Below, piece after piece: positions 16,746 through 24,870 of a DNA stretch of 64,000 nucleotides (position 1 is the stretch's first letter; every line of letters starts with the position of its first letter). This DNA comes from CAZYSK01 sp964649415 (GTDB lineage: Bacteria > Chloroflexota > Anaerolineae > B4-G1). Below the pieces are notes generated by a model. The model did not search any database. It was not told the DNA's origin and was given only the letters and a program-made list of their open reading frames with translations. Position numbers and translations under genes: made by a program. The stretch covers positions 56,990-120,989 of the forward strand of contig CAZYSK010000010.1 in assembly GCA_964649415.1 (NCBI GenBank), in the 5' to 3' direction.

Positions 16746-19700
16746 ATGAAAACGAATACCTCTCGATTTCGCATAGTTTCGACATTGGCATTGATCATTT
16801 GGCTTGGGCTCTCCGCCACCGTCGCCTGGGCCGACGGGGAGGCCGGCACAGTCGTAGATTGGTCATCCGGCACGACGGTCAAGGGAACGCTGAACGGGGA
16901 AACCTTCGAGAACTGGGGCGGGACCATCCACCTGGAACTCACCGACGGCCCCACTGTCCCCGTCTTCTGCACGGACATCCCGCACCACGTGGGGACAGGA
17001 GACGCATTCGAGGCCAGCGACGAGGAGATGGACTGCCGGGTGAAATGGCTGATGATCCATTACCCGCCGCGCATGCCAGACTACACGCCGTGGCCCGACG
17101 GTGCTCCCGGCGCGCTGAGCGACAGAGATGAGGAAATAGCCGCCCGCCAGGCAGCCGTCTGGCACTTCTCCGATGGGCTAGAGCCGGACGAGAACACGAT
17201 AGCCGGTCAACGGGCGTTGGGTATCATCAATCTCGTCCCCGAGGACGCCTGCGCCGCCGACGCGCCCGACGTCTCCATCACCCCCGCCAGCACAACCAAC
17301 CCCATCAACACGAGCAAGACGTTCACCGTGACGGTGACCCGGGGTGGAGCGCCGGTCAGCGGGCAGGTCGTCGCGCTCAGCGCGGACATCGGCACACTGA
17401 GCACCGGCAGCGTCACCACCAACGACCAGGGGCAGGCCACCTTCACGCTCACCCACGACACGCCCGACACGACGTCCAACGTCCACGCCACAGCTGAGAT
17501 GCTCCTGCCGGCGGGCACCATCTTCGTGGGTCTGGAACCCAACAAGCAGAAGTTGGTCCTGGGCCAGGAAGTCGCGGGCGACGTGCAGGCGGACGCCGTC
17601 GCCAACTGGACCGGCACCGGCTCGGTGACCACCGTCAGCTTCGACGACTACGACATGAACGGAGACCATGACGCGGACGAGCCGCTGCTGGAGGGCTGGA
17701 CGGTGAAGCTGCACAAGAACTTGGGCGGCTCCTGGATCCAGATCAGAAACGACACCACCGACAGCGCCGGCACGGTCCAGTTCACCGGCCTCAGCGCAGG
17801 CGACTACCGCGTGGAACAGATCGTACCCTCTCCCGACGATTGGCACGCCACCACCCCGCTGGAGGTAGAATTCACGCTGGCCGCCCACGAGAGCCGCTCC
17901 TTCAACTTCGGCCAGATCAAGCTCCCCGTCATCATCGGCCACGTCTTCCAGGACGACGACTTCGACGGCACCCCAGACGCCGAGGAGCCCCCATTGGAGG
18001 GCTGGGACCTGCGGCTATATCGCGCGGGCGGCTCCTTCGTCGTGGGGATGCAGGGCGTGACCGGCGAGGACGGCGCGGTGATCTTCAGCTCCCACCCCGA
18101 CCGTGACCCGCCCGACGTCCTGCCTGGCGCGTACTTCGTACAGGAAACACTGCAGGAAGGCTGGTACGCCACCACGGGCATCTCCCAGACGGTCACGGTG
18201 GAGGCGGGCGACGTGGGCGAGGCATGGCTGGGCAACGGGCACCCCGAGCCCTCCCTAGTCCTGGAGAAGACGGCCCCGGCGATGGCCCACGAGGGTGACG
18301 CCATCACCTACGTCTTCACGACCACAAACACCGGCAATGTCCCCCTCACGGGAGTGACGGTGGACGACCCGCTGTTGGGCGGCACCGTCTGCGAGATAGG
18401 GACGCTGGAGCCGGGTGAGACGGACGGCTGCGAGGCCGAGTACACAGTGCCAGAGGAGGCAGGCGATCCCCTGGGGAACACGGCGACCGCCACGGGCAGC
18501 GAGCCCTACCTGAATGGCGAGGCCACGGCCAGCGCCAGCGCCAGCACCGACGTGCTCCACCCAGCCCTGGCACTGAACGCCTCCGGCCCTGCTCGGGCGC
18601 ACGAGGGAGACGAACTGACCTACCAGGTCAGCGTTGACAACACCGGCGACACGCCCCTGGACGTACTAGTCCCCCTGCCCGACGGCACCGAATGGAGCGG
18701 GACCGTCGAGGCAGGTAAGAGCGCAGACTTCGAGACCACAGCCCCGGTCCCGGCGGGATCTGACCCCTACACCGTGGAATTCGCGGCCACCGGCGCCGAT
18801 CCCCTGGACGGCGAGGCGAGCGACAGCGACGAGGTCAGCACCGACGTGCTCCATCCCGGCGTCGAGGTCGTCAAGACCGCCTCCGCGGCCAGCATCACCG
18901 AGGGCGAACCGGTCGAGTGGACCATCACGGTCTACAACCGCGGCGACGCGACGCTCTACGACGTAACCGTGAGCGACAGCAACGGCATGACCTTCGGGCC
19001 ACGCACGCTGGTGGCCGACGACGGGGACGACGAGGGGGGTAGCGACCAGGCGTCGTGGACGTATGAGACCCACCCCACCCACGACACGATCAACACCGCC
19101 ACCGCCAGCGGAGAGGACGCGCTGGGGCTGGCAGTGGGCGAGCAGGCCCAGGCTGGCGTGGCCGTGACACCCGCACCGGACACCGACGGCGACGGCACGC
19201 CTGACTACCTTGACTCCGACTCCGACGGCGATGGCATACCCGACGCCGAGGAAGGGGAAGGCGACACAGACGGGGACGGCATCCCGGACTACCTGGACAC
19301 GGACTCCGACGGCGACGGCATACCCGACGAGATCGAGGGCACCGGGGACGTGGACGGGGACGGGCGGCCCAACTACCTGGACACAGACTCCGATGGCGAC
19401 AGCATACCCGACGAGATCGAGGGCACCGGGGACGTGGACGGCGATGGACGGCCCAACTTCTTGGACACGGATTCGGACGGGGACAGCATCCCTGACGAGG
19501 TCGAGTGGAACAGCGACGCTGATGGCGACGGGGACGTGGACGACGCCGACCGCGATGCCGACAACGACGGCACACCCAACTACCTGGACACGGACTCAGA
19601 CGGCGACGGCATCCCTGATCAGATTGAGTGGAACGTCGACGCGGACGGGGATGGAGACGTAGATGGCGACGACCGTGACGCCGACGGAGACGGGATCCCC

Positions 19701-19862
19701 AACTTCCTGGATACGGACTCGGACGACGACGGCATCCCTGACGCCGAGGAAGGGACTGGCGATGCAGACGGGGACGGTATTCCCAACTTCGTCGACCCCG
19801 ACACGCAACCGCAGGATGCCGCCGGCACCGTGATCTACTTGCCGCTGACCATCATGCGGTGA
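16746..19862 (+). CDS. Giant secreted thioester-domain (TED) multi-domain surface protein
   Basis: 1038 residues. The ATG at 16746 follows GAGGTGA; the in-frame GTG at 16737 lies inside that site. A Sec signal peptide ends at about Ala29. Residues 35-165 resemble a TQXA/thioester domain: Cys75 in F-C-T-D and Gln135 in R-Q-A-A-V-W would form the internal Cys-Gln thioester. Then come a Big_1 Ig-like domain (about 173-261), two SdrD/CnaB-type domains (about 293-381 and 395-498, V-S-F-D-D-Y-D-M-N-G-D-H...G-W-x-V-x-L), three DUF11-like repeats (about 498-808) and a calcium-binding thrombospondin-3-type array (about 811-1014). The last residues are V-I-Y-L-P-L-T-I-M-R. This is the architecture of a stalked adhesin that could bond covalently to a target. 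Confidence 0.8.
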   Translation: MKTNTSRFRIVSTLALIIWLGLSATVAWADGEAGTVVDWSSGTTVKGTLNGETFENWGGTIHLELTDGPTVPVFCTDIPHHVGTGDAFEASDEEMDCRVKWLMIHYPPRMPDYTPWPDGAPGALSDRDEEIAARQAAVWHFSDGLEPDENTIAGQRALGIINLVPEDACAADAPDVSITPASTTNPINTSKTFTVTVTRGGAPVSGQVVALSADIGTLSTGSVTTNDQGQATFTLTHDTPDTTSNVHATAEMLLPAGTIFVGLEPNKQKLVLGQEVAGDVQADAVANWTGTGSVTTVSFDDYDMNGDHDADEPLLEGWTVKLHKNLGGSWIQIRNDTTDSAGTVQFTGLSAGDYRVEQIVPSPDDWHATTPLEVEFTLAAHESRSFNFGQIKLPVIIGHVFQDDDFDGTPDAEEPPLEGWDLRLYRAGGSFVVGMQGVTGEDGAVIFSSHPDRDPPDVLPGAYFVQETLQEGWYATTGISQTVTVEAGDVGEAWLGNGHPEPSLVLEKTAPAMAHEGDAITYVFTTTNTGNVPLTGVTVDDPLLGGTVCEIGTLEPGETDGCEAEYTVPEEAGDPLGNTATATGSEPYLNGEATASASASTDVLHPALALNASGPARAHEGDELTYQVSVDNTGDTPLDVLVPLPDGTEWSGTVEAGKSADFETTAPVPAGSDPYTVEFAATGADPLDGEASDSDEVSTDVLHPGVEVVKTASAASITEGEPVEWTITVYNRGDATLYDVTVSDSNGMTFGPRTLVADDGDDEGGSDQASWTYETHPTHDTINTATASGEDALGLAVGEQAQAGVAVTPAPDTDGDGTPDYLDSDSDGDGIPDAEEGEGDTDGDGIPDYLDTDSDGDGIPDEIEGTGDVDGDGRPNYLDTDSDGDSIPDEIEGTGDVDGDGRPNFLDTDSDGDSIPDEVEWNSDADGDGDVDDADRDADNDGTPNYLDTDSDGDGIPDQIEWNVDADGDGDVDGDDRDADGDGIPNFLDTDSDDDGIPDAEEGTGDADGDGIPNFVDPDTQPQDAAGTVIYLPLTIMR
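19185..19790 (+). repeat. Thrombospondin-3-type (DxDxDG) coding repeat array, first copy
   Basis: Tandem units encode T-D-S-D-G-D-G-I-P-D-type sequence, a calcium-binding repeat. At DNA level the recurring core is GACGGCGACGGCAT. Long false frames on both strands arise from it. Confidence 0.85.
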
Positions 19863-19894
19863 GAGTGGGAGAGCGGAAGCAGTAAGGAGCACCA

Positions 19895-19929
19895 AAGAGG
19901 CGTCGCCCCCCAGGGGGGTGACGCCTCTT
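19895..19929. terminator. Strong hairpin terminator after the thioester-protein gene
   Basis: A 17-base arm starting AAGAGGCGTC faces its reverse complement with one G-T wobble and almost no loop. It lies 32 bases after the stop codon. There is no pronounced T-run. Confidence 0.7.
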
Positions 19930-19969
19930 CACTACATCTCATCATAAGCTCGCCTGTTCGTGCCAACTA

Positions 19970-19978
19970 TGATAGAAT
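19970..19978 (+). promoter_or_regulatory. Possible extended -10 promoter of the second surface-protein gene
   Basis: TGA-TAGAAT lies 53 bases before the ATG at 20031, with no convincing -35. Confidence 0.35.
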
Positions 19979-20030
19979 CACGATATGTAGCGGAAAACGG
20001 CCAACCGGATTGCACAAGTAGGAGGACAAC

Positions 20031-22775
20031 ATGCATCACAAGCGGATTTGGCGCCTGATGAGCGCTTTCCTGATGGCAGGCACGTTTCTGTTCCTGGTCA
20101 TGCTGTTCCTGAGCGCGACACTGCTAGGCAGCCCACCCCATCTGGCCTACGCCCAGGGAACCGTCATCACCGTCACTACTTCACTCGACAGTTGGAACGG
20201 AATCAACAACAGTATCTGCGAAGCGCCGTGTTCCCTCCGCGATGCCATCATCGCGGCCAACTACACCGCCGGAAGCGAGCCGGTGACTATCACCTTCGAC
20301 GCCGACCATGCGATCAACCTGAACTTCCAGTCTGGCGACCTATATGCCCAACTCCGTTCCATCAACCGCTCCTCCGGCCCGGTCCACATTGACGGAGATC
20401 GGAACGACGACGGGCAGCCAGACGTCGTCGTCAACGGCGACAACCTGACCCAGACGGGCTCGGTGGGATTGTGGATCAAGAGCGACGGTGTCCGCGTGGA
20501 CGGGCTGGTGATCCGGAACTTGAACTGCCCCGGATGCTGGGGACTGGACATCCACGGCGACGACGGCACGCTGGTCAACACCCACCTCTTCTCGAACACG
20601 ACCGGCATCCTGCTCACCAACGACGCGGACCACAACACGATCACCAGTTGCATCGTCGCTGACAACAGCGACGACGGCATCCTCATCTCGGCCAAGTACG
20701 CCACCACTCCCTCGGAGGTGATCACCCCCGCCCACGACAACGCCGTCCTCAACTCCTACATCGGCACGAACCCGGCGGGCGACGACCTGGGCAACACGAA
20801 CAAGGGCATCATCATCCAGCGCGGGGCCACCACCAACACGATCCAGGGGAACGTCATCGCCTACAACGGCGACTACGCCCTCCACCTCAGCGACGGCCCA
20901 ACGGGATTCCCCACCGCGCCGGTCTACGACAACCAGATACTGGACAACGAGATCCATCACAACGGCGCAACGAGCGATCCCGAGGCCGCTGTGGTCAACG
21001 AGCGCACGCATGGGGCACCTGGGGCCATCCCCACGCTCACCGGCGGGTACGACAACCTCTTCTCTGGCAACACCATCACCGGCAACACCGGGATCGGCAT
21101 CTACAACATCGGCGCGTCCCCGCTCATCACGGACAACACCGTGGCCGGCAACACCCAGGACGGCATCTACAACCTGACCGACTTCGGCCAGACTTACTCC
21201 CCATCCTACGCCGGTGACGACATCCTATCCATCCCCATCATCAAGAACAACACGGTCAGCGGGAACACGCGCCATGGCATTTACTCCTTGGACACCGCCC
21301 CCATGGACCGCTACACGCTGCACCAGGACAACTCCATCGCCGGCCACCAGGGCGGGCTGGACGTACTCCAGGTATGGTACGGTGCAGCAGAGGTCCTGAC
21401 GGGGACGACAGCCAGTCCCCAACCGATCACTCAGGGAATCAGCGTGCGGGTACTGGCGGATGGCGCCGGATGGTCCGACAACCTGGGCGCCTACGCACCA
21501 GCCTCAGGCCTGGGCTCGGGCATCTGGGGCGAGACCGGCATCCAATATGACCTGGTCTCCACGTGGGCGGGCATCCGAGAGTTCGAGGTGCAGGGCGGCA
21601 GCCTGATCGACCATGTGACCCACACCGTCCAGGTCTACCTCAACGGCGTGTACACCGGATCGGTCCGCTTCAGCTTCGACGGCCTGACCAGCACCGACGC
21701 GATCTCCGGCGATGTGGGCGTGCCCCAGTGGGTGCAGACCGGCCCATACGGCCGCTACCAGGTGCCCGAGATCAACTTCACCTACGACGCGGACGACGAC
21801 GGCCTCCCCGACGTGGTAGAGGGGACGGAGGACAGCGACAACGACGGCACGCCGGACTACTTGGACACAGACTCCGACGGCGACGGCATCCCCGATGGCG
21901 TGGAGGGGACGGAGGACAGTGACGGGGACGGCACACCCGATTACCTGGACACCGATTCCGACAACGACGGCATCCCCGACGAGATCGAGGCCGGGCCGGA
22001 CCCAGAGCACCCGGTGGACAGCGACGGCGACGGTGTGCCCGACTACCTGGACACGGACTCCGACAACGACGGCATCCCCGACCAGACCGAAGGCCTGACG
22101 GACTCCGACGGCGACGGCATCCCCGACTACATCGAGAGCAACACGGAGGACTCCGACGGCGATGGCACGCCCAACTACCTGGACGCGGACTCCGACGGCG
22201 ACGGCATCCCCGACGATGACGAGTACTACGCGGGAGGCAGCGACAGCCCCTTCTGCACCAACACCACGCTGGACAGCGACGGCGATGGCACGCCCAACTG
22301 CCGGGACAACGACGCGGATGGGGACGGCATCCCGAATTACCTGGATGGGGATTCAGACGGCGACGGCATCCCCGACGCCCAGGAGGGCACCGGCGACTCC
22401 GACGGGGACGGCGTCCCCAACTGGCTGGATCCGGCGGATGGGGCCGATACGTCTGAGGGAGGTGATTCTGACGGCGACGGCATCTCCGATGCCAGAGAGT
22501 ACATCGCAGGCGCGAGCGATAGCACGTTCTGCTCGAACTCTGCCGGCGTGGATACGGATCAGGATAGCGTGCTCAACTGCGAGGACAATGACGTAGATGG
22601 CGACGGGCTGCCCAACTACCTGGACACGGACTCCGACGCCGACCGCACACCTGACGGCGACGAGTCCTACCCGGACCCGAATCCATCACCCTTCACCAAC
22701 GGGGACATTCCAGCGTGGATTGACCCGCTCTACAAGACGTACATGCCGATCCAGTTGCGCGACTACGACGCGTGA
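20031..22775 (+). CDS. Giant secreted CSLREA-type beta-helix protein with calcium-binding repeats
   Basis: 914 residues. A long signal peptide ends at about residue 42 (A-Y-A-Q). The motif C-S-L-R-D-A-I at about 67-73 is the CSLREA signature found at the N-terminus of secreted beta-helix proteins. Residues about 140-435 contain parallel beta-helix repeats (N-x-I-x-G-N-x-I-x-x-N, G-I-x-x-x-N-T-I-T-G-N). A jelly-roll-like region follows, then a thrombospondin-3-type array at about 585-870. The C-terminus is T-Y-M-P-I-Q-L-R plus five residues, similar to the previous protein. The beta-helix could be polysaccharide-binding or a lyase-like surface; no catalytic residues were identified. AGGAGG precedes the ATG. 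Confidence 0.82.
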   Translation: MHHKRIWRLMSAFLMAGTFLFLVMLFLSATLLGSPPHLAYAQGTVITVTTSLDSWNGINNSICEAPCSLRDAIIAANYTAGSEPVTITFDADHAINLNFQSGDLYAQLRSINRSSGPVHIDGDRNDDGQPDVVVNGDNLTQTGSVGLWIKSDGVRVDGLVIRNLNCPGCWGLDIHGDDGTLVNTHLFSNTTGILLTNDADHNTITSCIVADNSDDGILISAKYATTPSEVITPAHDNAVLNSYIGTNPAGDDLGNTNKGIIIQRGATTNTIQGNVIAYNGDYALHLSDGPTGFPTAPVYDNQILDNEIHHNGATSDPEAAVVNERTHGAPGAIPTLTGGYDNLFSGNTITGNTGIGIYNIGASPLITDNTVAGNTQDGIYNLTDFGQTYSPSYAGDDILSIPIIKNNTVSGNTRHGIYSLDTAPMDRYTLHQDNSIAGHQGGLDVLQVWYGAAEVLTGTTASPQPITQGISVRVLADGAGWSDNLGAYAPASGLGSGIWGETGIQYDLVSTWAGIREFEVQGGSLIDHVTHTVQVYLNGVYTGSVRFSFDGLTSTDAISGDVGVPQWVQTGPYGRYQVPEINFTYDADDDGLPDVVEGTEDSDNDGTPDYLDTDSDGDGIPDGVEGTEDSDGDGTPDYLDTDSDNDGIPDEIEAGPDPEHPVDSDGDGVPDYLDTDSDNDGIPDQTEGLTDSDGDGIPDYIESNTEDSDGDGTPNYLDADSDGDGIPDDDEYYAGGSDSPFCTNTTLDSDGDGTPNCRDNDADGDGIPNYLDGDSDGDGIPDAQEGTGDSDGDGVPNWLDPADGADTSEGGDSDGDGISDAREYIAGASDSTFCSNSAGVDTDQDSVLNCEDNDVDGDGLPNYLDTDSDADRTPDGDESYPDPNPSPFTNGDIPAWIDPLYKTYMPIQLRDYDA
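21790..22640 (+). repeat. Thrombospondin-3-type (DxDxDG) coding repeat array, second copy
   Basis: Same type of D-S-D-G-D-G-I-P-D units as in the first surface protein, more irregular toward the end, with Cys-containing inserts (F-C-T-N, F-C-S-N). Confidence 0.85.
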
Positions 22776-22798
22776 CGATCACCGGACGGCGTTGGATA

Positions 22799-22836
22799 GG
22801 ACCCTCCCGGCAGCCTCACCGCTTCTGGGAGGGTCC
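22799..22836. terminator. Bidirectional hairpin between convergent genes
   Basis: GGACCCTCCC pairs perfectly with GGGAGGGTCC across an 18-base loop. It sits between the convergent surface-protein and LysM genes and can serve both. Confidence 0.7.
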
Positions 22837-22884
22837 GTATGGTTCACACCTGCTCGTTTCTCTTCCCGCCTACGCTGCCAGGCG

Positions 22885-23307
22885 TCAATAGCACGGGATA
22901 TAGAGTCGCTGGCCCGCCCAGATGCGGTTCATGTTGTAGATACCGTTGGCCCGGGCGATGCGCCAGGCATTGACGCCGTAGGCACGGGCGATGCCCATGA
23001 GCGTGTCCCCGTGGCGCACCGTGTAGTAGCCACAGCCCGGCCAGGGAGCCGGCGCGGGATAGCACGGCCCGGCCGGGATGTACAGCCGCTGGCCAGCGTA
23101 GATCCGATTCGGATTGACGAGACCATTGGCCGAGGCGATGGCCCACGGGCTGACGCCGTACCAGCGCCCGATGGAGAACAGCGTCTCCCCTCGGGCAACC
23201 CAGTGCCACGTGTCCCCGCAAGGCAGCGGCGCGGCGGCGACGGACGAGACGAGCATGAGGGAGAGGGCCAGGACAACCAGGGGAACCAGCAAAACCTTGA
23301 TACGCAT
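22885..23307 (-). CDS. Secreted protein with two LysM domains
   Basis: 140 residues. A Sec signal peptide (about 1-25) is followed by two LysM repeats: W-H-W-V-A-R-G-E-T-L-F-S-I-G and Y-Y-T-V-R-H-G-D-T-L-M-G-I-A, each ending in A-G-Q-R-L-Y-I-P. LysM binds N-acetylglucosamine polymers such as peptidoglycan or chitin. There is no catalytic domain, so it is a cell-wall or chitin-binding protein. AAGGAGG precedes the ATG. It is convergent with the surface-protein gene. Confidence 0.9.
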   Translation of the reverse strand: MRIKVLLVPLVVLALSLMLVSSVAAAPLPCGDTWHWVARGETLFSIGRWYGVSPWAIASANGLVNPNRIYAGQRLYIPAGPCYPAPAPWPGCGYYTVRHGDTLMGIARAYGVNAWRIARANGIYNMNRIWAGQRLYIPCY

Positions 23308-23536
23308 GACTTGCCTCCTTCATTACCAGTAGCCAGCCAATAGAAAGGATCAGTGTTCTCGGCCACCAGGCAGCGCGACGTTCAGCCTGCTCTGAGGCCC
23401 CTTGCGGACCGTACACCCAGTTTAGCGCAAGTTGCCGCAGAAGTCAAGAGTTGGCTACCAGCAAAAAACCCGGGACGGGGACCTGGGACAGCACAGCGCC
23501 GCGAGAGATCGTGGCCGAAGACGTGGTTTCTCCGCT

Positions 23537-23565
23537 TTGCCCGCCAATCGCGAGTATGCTATAAT
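23537..23565 (+). promoter_or_regulatory. Promoter of the RelBE-like module
   Basis: TTGCCC (23537-23542), 17 bases, TATAAT (23560-23565), with TGC just before the -10. The start codon is 24 bases downstream of the -10. Confidence 0.65.
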
Positions 23566-23588
23566 CTGCCTAGCCAAGAGAGGTGAAT

Positions 23589-23810
23589 ATGAGCACGAGA
23601 GTAGCGGAACTGACGGTAGACCAGCTAAGACAAATCGTTGAAGAGGCTGTGGAGCAAAAACTGGCCGAGATGCTGGGCGATCCTGACGAAGGGCTGGAGC
23701 TACGCGACGAGATCAAGGCAAGGCTGCGCCGCTCCCTGGCGGCAGAACGCCAGGGTGCCAAGCCTATCCCTGCCCAGGATGTGGCAGCCCGGCTCGGCCT
23801 GGAGTGGTGA
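23589..23810 (+). CDS. Antitoxin-like protein (RelB/Phd-type position)
   Basis: 73 residues. The ATG at 23589 follows AGAGAGG; a GTG two codons earlier overlaps that site. The protein is acidic and helical (V-D-Q-L-R-Q-I-V-E-E-A-V-E-Q-K-L-A-E-M-L-G-D-P-D-E-G-L-E-L). It ends in I-P-A-Q-D-V-A-A-R-L-G-L, a tail common in antitoxins paired with RelE/ParE toxins. It is one base from the toxin start. In this group the N-terminal part usually dimerises and the C-terminal part binds the toxin. Confidence 0.75.
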   Translation: MSTRVAELTVDQLRQIVEEAVEQKLAEMLGDPDEGLELRDEIKARLRRSLAAERQGAKPIPAQDVAARLGLEW

Positions 23811-23811
23811 C

Positions 23812-24075
23812 GTGTACCGCCTGGCGTTTATGCCCGAGGCCAGGGATGACCTGGGCAGCCTGGACAAGCCAGTCGCTCAGCGGGTTCTCGACAAACTCCG
23901 CTGGCTGGCGGACAATTTCGATGCATTAACGCCACAGCCGCTCACTGGCGAATGGCGAGGACTGTTCAAACTGCGGGTCGGTGACTACCGGGCCTTGTAT
24001 GCGGTGGACCGGGCAGAACAGCGCCTCACCGTCCTCCTCATCAAGCACCGGCGTGAAGTCTACAGGACACGATGA
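23812..24075 (+). CDS. RelE/ParE-family toxin
   Basis: 87 residues starting with GTG at 23812 right after the antitoxin stop. The pattern Y-R-L-A-F-M-P-E-A-R-D-D-L at the start, L-x-G-E-W-R-G-L-F-K-L-R-V-G-D-Y-R-A-L-Y in the middle and I-K-H-R-R-E-V-Y at the end is that of RelE-superfamily ribonucleases, which cut mRNA at the ribosome, or of ParE gyrase poisons. The family resemblance is strong but does not decide between the two targets. A longer upstream frame is antisense-like noise over the antitoxin. Confidence 0.85.
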   Translation: MYRLAFMPEARDDLGSLDKPVAQRVLDKLRWLADNFDALTPQPLTGEWRGLFKLRVGDYRALYAVDRAEQRLTVLLIKHRREVYRTR

Positions 24076-24094
24076 ACGCCTTCTGTGATGAACA

Positions 24095-24442
24095 ATGGTC
24101 GATCCAACCCCAACCGCTGACTTGCCGCTGAGCGAGGAATTGCTCCAGGAAATCAAAGAACGCATCGTGTGCTCCCTCGCGCCGGAGAAGGTAATCCTCT
24201 TCGGATCGTATGCCGAGAAACGCGCCACGGCCGAAAGCGACGTTGATCTGTTGGTCGTCACAGGGCGGCCCTTGAATCACAAGGAACGCTGGGCACGCGT
24301 GCGAGGTCTGTTCCGCGACGTACCCTTACCTGTCCAGGTGATCACGATCTCAGAACAGGAATTCGAGGAAACCCGAGACGTGATCGGCGGGATCGCCTAC
24401 CCGGCCACGAAGTACGGGACTGTCATCTATGAGAAGCCGTGA
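24095..24442 (+). CDS. MNT-type minimal nucleotidyltransferase
   Basis: 115 residues. L-F-G-S-Y-A-E-K-R-A-T-A-E-S-D-V-D-L-L-V is the G-S-x(10)-D-x-D signature of minimal nucleotidyltransferases. It overlaps the following HEPN gene by 14 bases. In characterised HEPN/MNT modules (for example HepT-MntA) the MNT protein adenylylates and neutralises the HEPN ribonuclease. It starts 20 bases after the RelE-like toxin gene, so both modules may share one transcript. Confidence 0.88.
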   Translation: MVDPTPTADLPLSEELLQEIKERIVCSLAPEKVILFGSYAEKRATAESDVDLLVVTGRPLNHKERWARVRGLFRDVPLPVQVITISEQEFEETRDVIGGIAYPATKYGTVIYEKP

Positions 24443-24851
24443 GGAAGTCATTCGGGCATTCGTCCAGCAGTGGCTCGACAAGGCGGAAGGAGACATGGCA
24501 GCCGCCGATATCCTCGCGACCAGCGAGATGGAGGACTACTTCACCTGCGCTTTCCACTGCCAACAGGCTGTCGAGAAATACCTCAAGGCCCACCTGGTCC
24601 GTCACCAGATCGAGTTTCGCAAGACGCATGACTTGGACCAACTCCTGGGACTGGCGAACCAGGTGGACCCCGGCCTGCAGGCAGAGTTGAGTTCGTGCGA
24701 GTGGTTGACCCCCTTTGGCGTCGAATTCCGATATCCAGGGGCGGATCCCGAAGTGGACCGTGCCATTGCTCAGGAAGCGCTGCTAGAGGCCAGACACGTC
24801 AGGGATGTAGTACTGAGACACCTGGCATCCTACCTGAGCGGCTCTGAGTGA
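24429..24851 (+). CDS. HEPN-domain protein
   Basis: 140 residues, all-helical, with the HEPN pattern W-L-x-K-A-E-G-D-M-A-A-A near the start, F-H-C-Q-Q-A-V-E-K-Y-L-K-A and R-K-T-H-D-L-D-Q-L-L. HEPN proteins next to an MNT gene are candidate toxins with ribonuclease activity, but many chromosomal HEPN/MNT pairs lack the catalytic R-x(4-6)-H. I cannot confirm a classical R-x4-H-x-Y motif here, so toxic activity is uncertain. Confidence 0.82.
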   Translation: MRSREEVIRAFVQQWLDKAEGDMAAADILATSEMEDYFTCAFHCQQAVEKYLKAHLVRHQIEFRKTHDLDQLLGLANQVDPGLQAELSSCEWLTPFGVEFRYPGADPEVDRAIAQEALLEARHVRDVVLRHLASYLSGSE

Positions 24852-24870
24852 CGAATCCCGGCAGTCTCCG

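Noticed and set aside
19210..19662. Thr/Pro-rich ORFs in other frames of the repeat arrays
   Set aside because: Frame-shifted reading of the DxDxDG repeat; the same effect is seen in the second array.
19185..22640. Regular short repeats that might look like a CRISPR array
   Set aside because: The repeats are in frame and code for calcium-binding D-x-D-x-D-G units; there are no fixed repeats with unique spacers and no cas genes.
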